Below are positions 47,848-50,133 of a DNA stretch of 50,133 nucleotides, in pieces. The stretch spans positions 1 to 50,133 of the forward strand of contig NZ_RJVR01000324.1 in NCBI RefSeq assembly GCF_003999195.1. The letters are read 5' to 3'. Numbering within the stretch: the first letter of the stretch is position 1; every line of letters begins with the position of its first letter. The notes beneath the pieces were generated by a model. It had not been told where the DNA came from and did not search any database. It saw only the letters and a list, made by a program, of their open reading frames with translations. Origin of the DNA: Streptomyces soli. GTDB lineage: Bacteria > Actinomycetota > Actinomycetes > Streptomycetales > Streptomycetaceae. Both the position numbers and the translations under genes were made by a program.

Positions 47848-48966
47848 TCAGCCGCGTGCGGCCTGTTCCTGCTGCTTGCGCCAGCGAATGCCCGCTTCGA
47901 GGAAGCCGTCGATGTCGCCGTCCAGGACGCCCTGGGGATTGCCGACTTCGTAATCGGTGCGCAGGTCCTTGACCATCTGGTACGGATGCAGGACGTAGGA
48001 ACGCATCTGGTTACCCCACGAGTTGCCGCCGTCGCCCTTGAGGGCGTCCATCTTGGCCTGCTCCTCCTGGCGGCGGCGCTCGAGGAGCTTGGCCTGCAGG
48101 ACGTTCATGGCGCTGGCCTTGTTCTGGATCTGCGAGCGCTCGTTCTGGCAGGAGACGACGATCCCGGTGGGGATGTGCGTGATCCGGACCGCCGAGTCGG
48201 TGGTGTTGACGCCCTGGCCGCCGGGGCCGGAGGCGCGGTAGACGTCGACGCGCAGCTCCGTCTCGTCGATCTCGACGTGGTCGCTGGTCTCGACGACCGG
48301 CAGCACCTCGACACCCGCGAATGAGGTCTGGCGGCGGCCCTGATTGTCGAAGGGCGAGATCCGGACGAGCCGGTGCGTGCCCTGCTCGACGGAGAGCGTG
48401 CCGTAGGCGTACGGCGCCTTGACGACGAAGGTGGTCGACTTGATGCCGGCTTCTTCCGCGAACGAGGTCTCGTAGACCTCGGTGCCGTAGTTGTGCCGCT
48501 CGGCCCAGCGCAGATACATGCGCTGCAGCTGCTCGGCGAAGTCGGCGGCGTCGACGCCGCCCGCCTCGGCGCGGATGTTGACCAGCGCCTCACGCGCGTC
48601 GTACTCGCCGGACAGGAGGGTACGGACCTCCATCTCGTCCAGCGCCTTGCGGACCGAGGCCAGCTCGGTCTCCGCCTCGGCCTGGGCCTCCGGGTCGTCC
48701 TCGTCCTCGGCGAGCTCGAACATCACCTCGAGGTCGTCCAGGCGGGAGCGCAGCACCTCGACCTTGCGTAGCTCCGCCTGCAGGTGCGAGAGCTTGCTGG
48801 TGATCTTCTGCGCCGCCTCCGGGTCGTCCCACAGCGACGGCGCCGCGGCCTGCTCCTCGAGCACGGCGATGTCGGCCCTCAACTTGTCGAGGTCCAGGAC
48901 GGCCTCGATCGACCCCATGGTCGATGAGAGGGACTTCAGCTCTTCGGATACATCCACGACTGCCAC
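47848..48966 (-). CDS. prfB: Peptide chain release factor 2
   Basis: A 372-residue RF2. It recognises UGA/UAA through the SPF tripeptide (RISPFDNQG near residue 203) and drives peptide release through GGQ (GPGGQGVNT near 252). The N-terminal coiled region (KLRADIAVLEEQ) is standard. GTG at 48966. The frame is continuous from start to stop: the CTTTGAC-type programmed frameshift of many bacterial prfB genes is absent, as is usual in actinomycetes. It lies downstream of the FtsK-like gene by 68 bases. Confidence 0.94.
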   Translation of the reverse strand: MAVVDVSEELKSLSSTMGSIEAVLDLDKLRADIAVLEEQAAAPSLWDDPEAAQKITSKLSHLQAELRKVEVLRSRLDDLEVMFELAEDEDDPEAQAEAETELASVRKALDEMEVRTLLSGEYDAREALVNIRAEAGGVDAADFAEQLQRMYLRWAERHNYGTEVYETSFAEEAGIKSTTFVVKAPYAYGTLSVEQGTHRLVRISPFDNQGRRQTSFAGVEVLPVVETSDHVEIDETELRVDVYRASGPGGQGVNTTDSAVRITHIPTGIVVSCQNERSQIQNKASAMNVLQAKLLERRRQEEQAKMDALKGDGGNSWGNQMRSYVLHPYQMVKDLRTDYEVGNPQGVLDGDIDGFLEAGIRWRKQQEQAARG

Positions 48967-49034
48967 GCCCCCAGCCTACCGGCTGCCCGCCGGACCCGAG
49001 CCTGTCGTGCCGCCCACCGGGCCCGGGGCCGGGG

Positions 49035-50133
49035 TCACAGCAGGGGCGGCGCCGGCTCCGCGCCGGCGGATTCCGCCGCGCGTTGCAGGGCGCTGGCCAG
49101 CAGCGCCAGGTCGGTCGGCCCGTTGCCCAGCTCTCGTACGGGGCGGCGGGTGGGCGGGTCACCCATGCGCTCCCACTCCAGGGGGACGACCGTCGGCCGC
49201 AGGGTCGCCGTACGCGGGATGCGGGCGCTGACCCGCCCCGTCTGAAAGGTGGTGACGGCGCCGCCGGGTCGCAGCAGGTAGCCGCGGCCGGGGACGGAGT
49301 CGTCGAGGCCGGCGGGGTCGTCGAGGTGGACGAGGAGGGACGCGGATTCCGCCTCCTCCGTGCGGAGGGAGATACGCAGCCGGGCCGCGTCGTCCGCGTC
49401 CGTACCGGTCGTGCGCTCGGGGCGGCCGGTGGCGGCGACGAGGTGGACGCCGAGGCGTTCGCCGTCCCGGGCGACGGCTTCCAGCGCGCGGACCACGGAG
49501 CCGGCGGCGGGCCGTCCCGTGCTGCCGAGGGCCGGGGCGACGAGGGCGTCGAAATCGTCGACGAGGACCACGAGGCGGGGCAGCGGGGTGGCGATGCGGG
49601 TCTGAACCTTCAGCGCGCCCTGGGAGGAGGGCTTGCGGCCGTCGCTCGCCCGGGCGGCGGTGCTCTGGCGGGGGACGACGGCGCGGCGCTGGGCGTGCCA
49701 CTGGGCGAAGTCGGCGCCGTCGAGGAGGACGTCGCGCCGCTTGAGCTCGGCGCCGAGCGCCTGGGCGAACTCGCGCATGCGCAGCGGGTCGGAGGCGGGC
49801 AGATAGGTCGAGACATGGGGCAGGTCGGTACAGACCCGCAGACCTTCGCCGCGCTCGGTGCCGGCGCCGTCGACCAGGACCAGGGCGAGGCGGTCCGGCC
49901 GTTCGCCGGCGGCCAGGGCGGCGGCGAGGGAGCGGAGCAGCTCGGTCTTGCCGGAGCCGGGCGCGCCGCCGGCCATGAGGTGTGGGCCCTCGGAGACCAG
50001 ATCGATGACGACGCGGCCCTCGGGCCCCGCCCCCAGGACCGCCGTCGCGGCGCCGCCGGCGAGCCCCGCCTCGCCCCAGCGGGCGGCGACCTTGGCCGGG
50101 GTGGCGAGGGCGAGGTCCAGCTCGTCCAGCAGC
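49035..50133 (-). CDS. FtsK/SpoIIIE-type ATPase, C-terminal part
   Basis: The frame runs from the right edge to a TGA at 49035, covering 365 residues; the start is off-window. Walker A GAPGSGKTE lies near residue 57 of the visible part, preceded by VVIDLVSEGPHLMAG. Walker B-like hydrophobic strand LVVLVDDFDAL follows, with VHLVAATGRPE after it. The pattern is that of the second or third ATPase domain of FtsK/SpoIIIE or EccC-type proteins, often fused to FHA domains in Streptomyces. Whether it is a DNA translocase or a type VII secretion ATPase cannot be told from this fragment. Confidence 0.8.
   Translation of the reverse strand, partial: LLDELDLALATPAKVAARWGEAGLAGGAATAVLGAGPEGRVVIDLVSEGPHLMAGGAPGSGKTELLRSLAAALAAGERPDRLALVLVDGAGTERGEGLRVCTDLPHVSTYLPASDPLRMREFAQALGAELKRRDVLLDGADFAQWHAQRRAVVPRQSTAARASDGRKPSSQGALKVQTRIATPLPRLVVLVDDFDALVAPALGSTGRPAAGSVVRALEAVARDGERLGVHLVAATGRPERTTGTDADDAARLRISLRTEEAESASLLVHLDDPAGLDDSVPGRGYLLRPGGAVTTFQTGRVSARIPRTATLRPTVVPLEWERMGDPPTRRPVRELGNGPTDLALLASALQRAAESAGAEPAPPLL

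Noticed and set aside
48880..48966. Programmed frameshift in prfB
   Set aside because: The frame is open from the start without an early TGA, so no frameshift is needed.
1..50133. CRISPR arrays
   Set aside because: No regularly spaced repeats with unique spacers were found; repeats at 47000-47340 are coding tandem units.

Overview
The window is a chromosomal segment of a high-GC actinomycete, almost certainly a Streptomyces. The genes recognisable by family are an SsgA-like sporulation protein, MurA, an HU protein, an NAD malic enzyme, a HelD-type ATPase, an NnaR-like regulator beside NarK, ssrA, SmpB, FtsX, FtsE and RF2. From memory this order matches the S. coelicolor block around SCO2924-SCO2973; no alignment was run. 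Codons end mostly in G or C, GTG starts are frequent, and adjacent genes often overlap by 1-4 bases.

Left part (1-14128). A truncated DUF2510/RDD-type gene and ssgG are followed by a glycolate-oxidase-like flavoprotein. Then comes a five-gene run: an Lrp/AsnC regulator and a complete OpuC/ProU-type osmoprotectant ABC transporter (permease, ATPase with CBS domains, second permease, lipoprotein). After it lie a membrane-anchored Lon-like protease, an IclR regulator, a DEAD/DEAH helicase, an MFS exporter divergent from an alpha/beta hydrolase, a 72-residue protein and tRNA-Cys(GCA).

Decayed integrative element (14129-20459). The last 45 bases of the tRNA-Cys region recur at 20415-20459 with two mismatches, which gives attL and attR around about 6.3 kb. 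Inside are cargo genes (GYD, DUF4239, MOSC and DoxX proteins), an amidohydrolase broken by an in-frame TAG, a frameshifted fossil of a tyrosine integrase C-terminus, two copies of an arm-site-like repeat, and a 0.3-kb noncoding block of iteron-like repeats, small hairpins and a 36-bp perfect palindrome. No intact integrase or replication gene is visible, so the element is probably immobile.

Middle part (20475-32768). A three-gene molybdenum hydroxylase operon (FAD, 2Fe-2S and Mo-cofactor subunits) is followed by a GH20 hexosaminidase, a TPR membrane protein, a DUF3039 protein, a YqgE/AlgH protein, murA, the HU gene and a malic enzyme with an N-terminal ACT-like domain. A diverged copy of the murA 3' end lies just downstream of murA.

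Right part (32769-50133). This holds the HelD-like ATPase, a CGNR zinc-finger protein, the NnaR-like HemD/winged-helix regulator with a GlnR-type box upstream, a NarK transporter, a LysR regulator divergent from an MFS transporter, tmRNA with SmpB, a C-terminal processing protease, FtsX and FtsE. A small zinc-ribbon membrane protein and a repeat-rich LAETG sortase substrate lie between ftsE and prfB. A truncated FtsK/SpoIIIE-type ATPase runs off the right edge. Several noncoding gaps carry the same family of C/G-rich dispersed palindromes.
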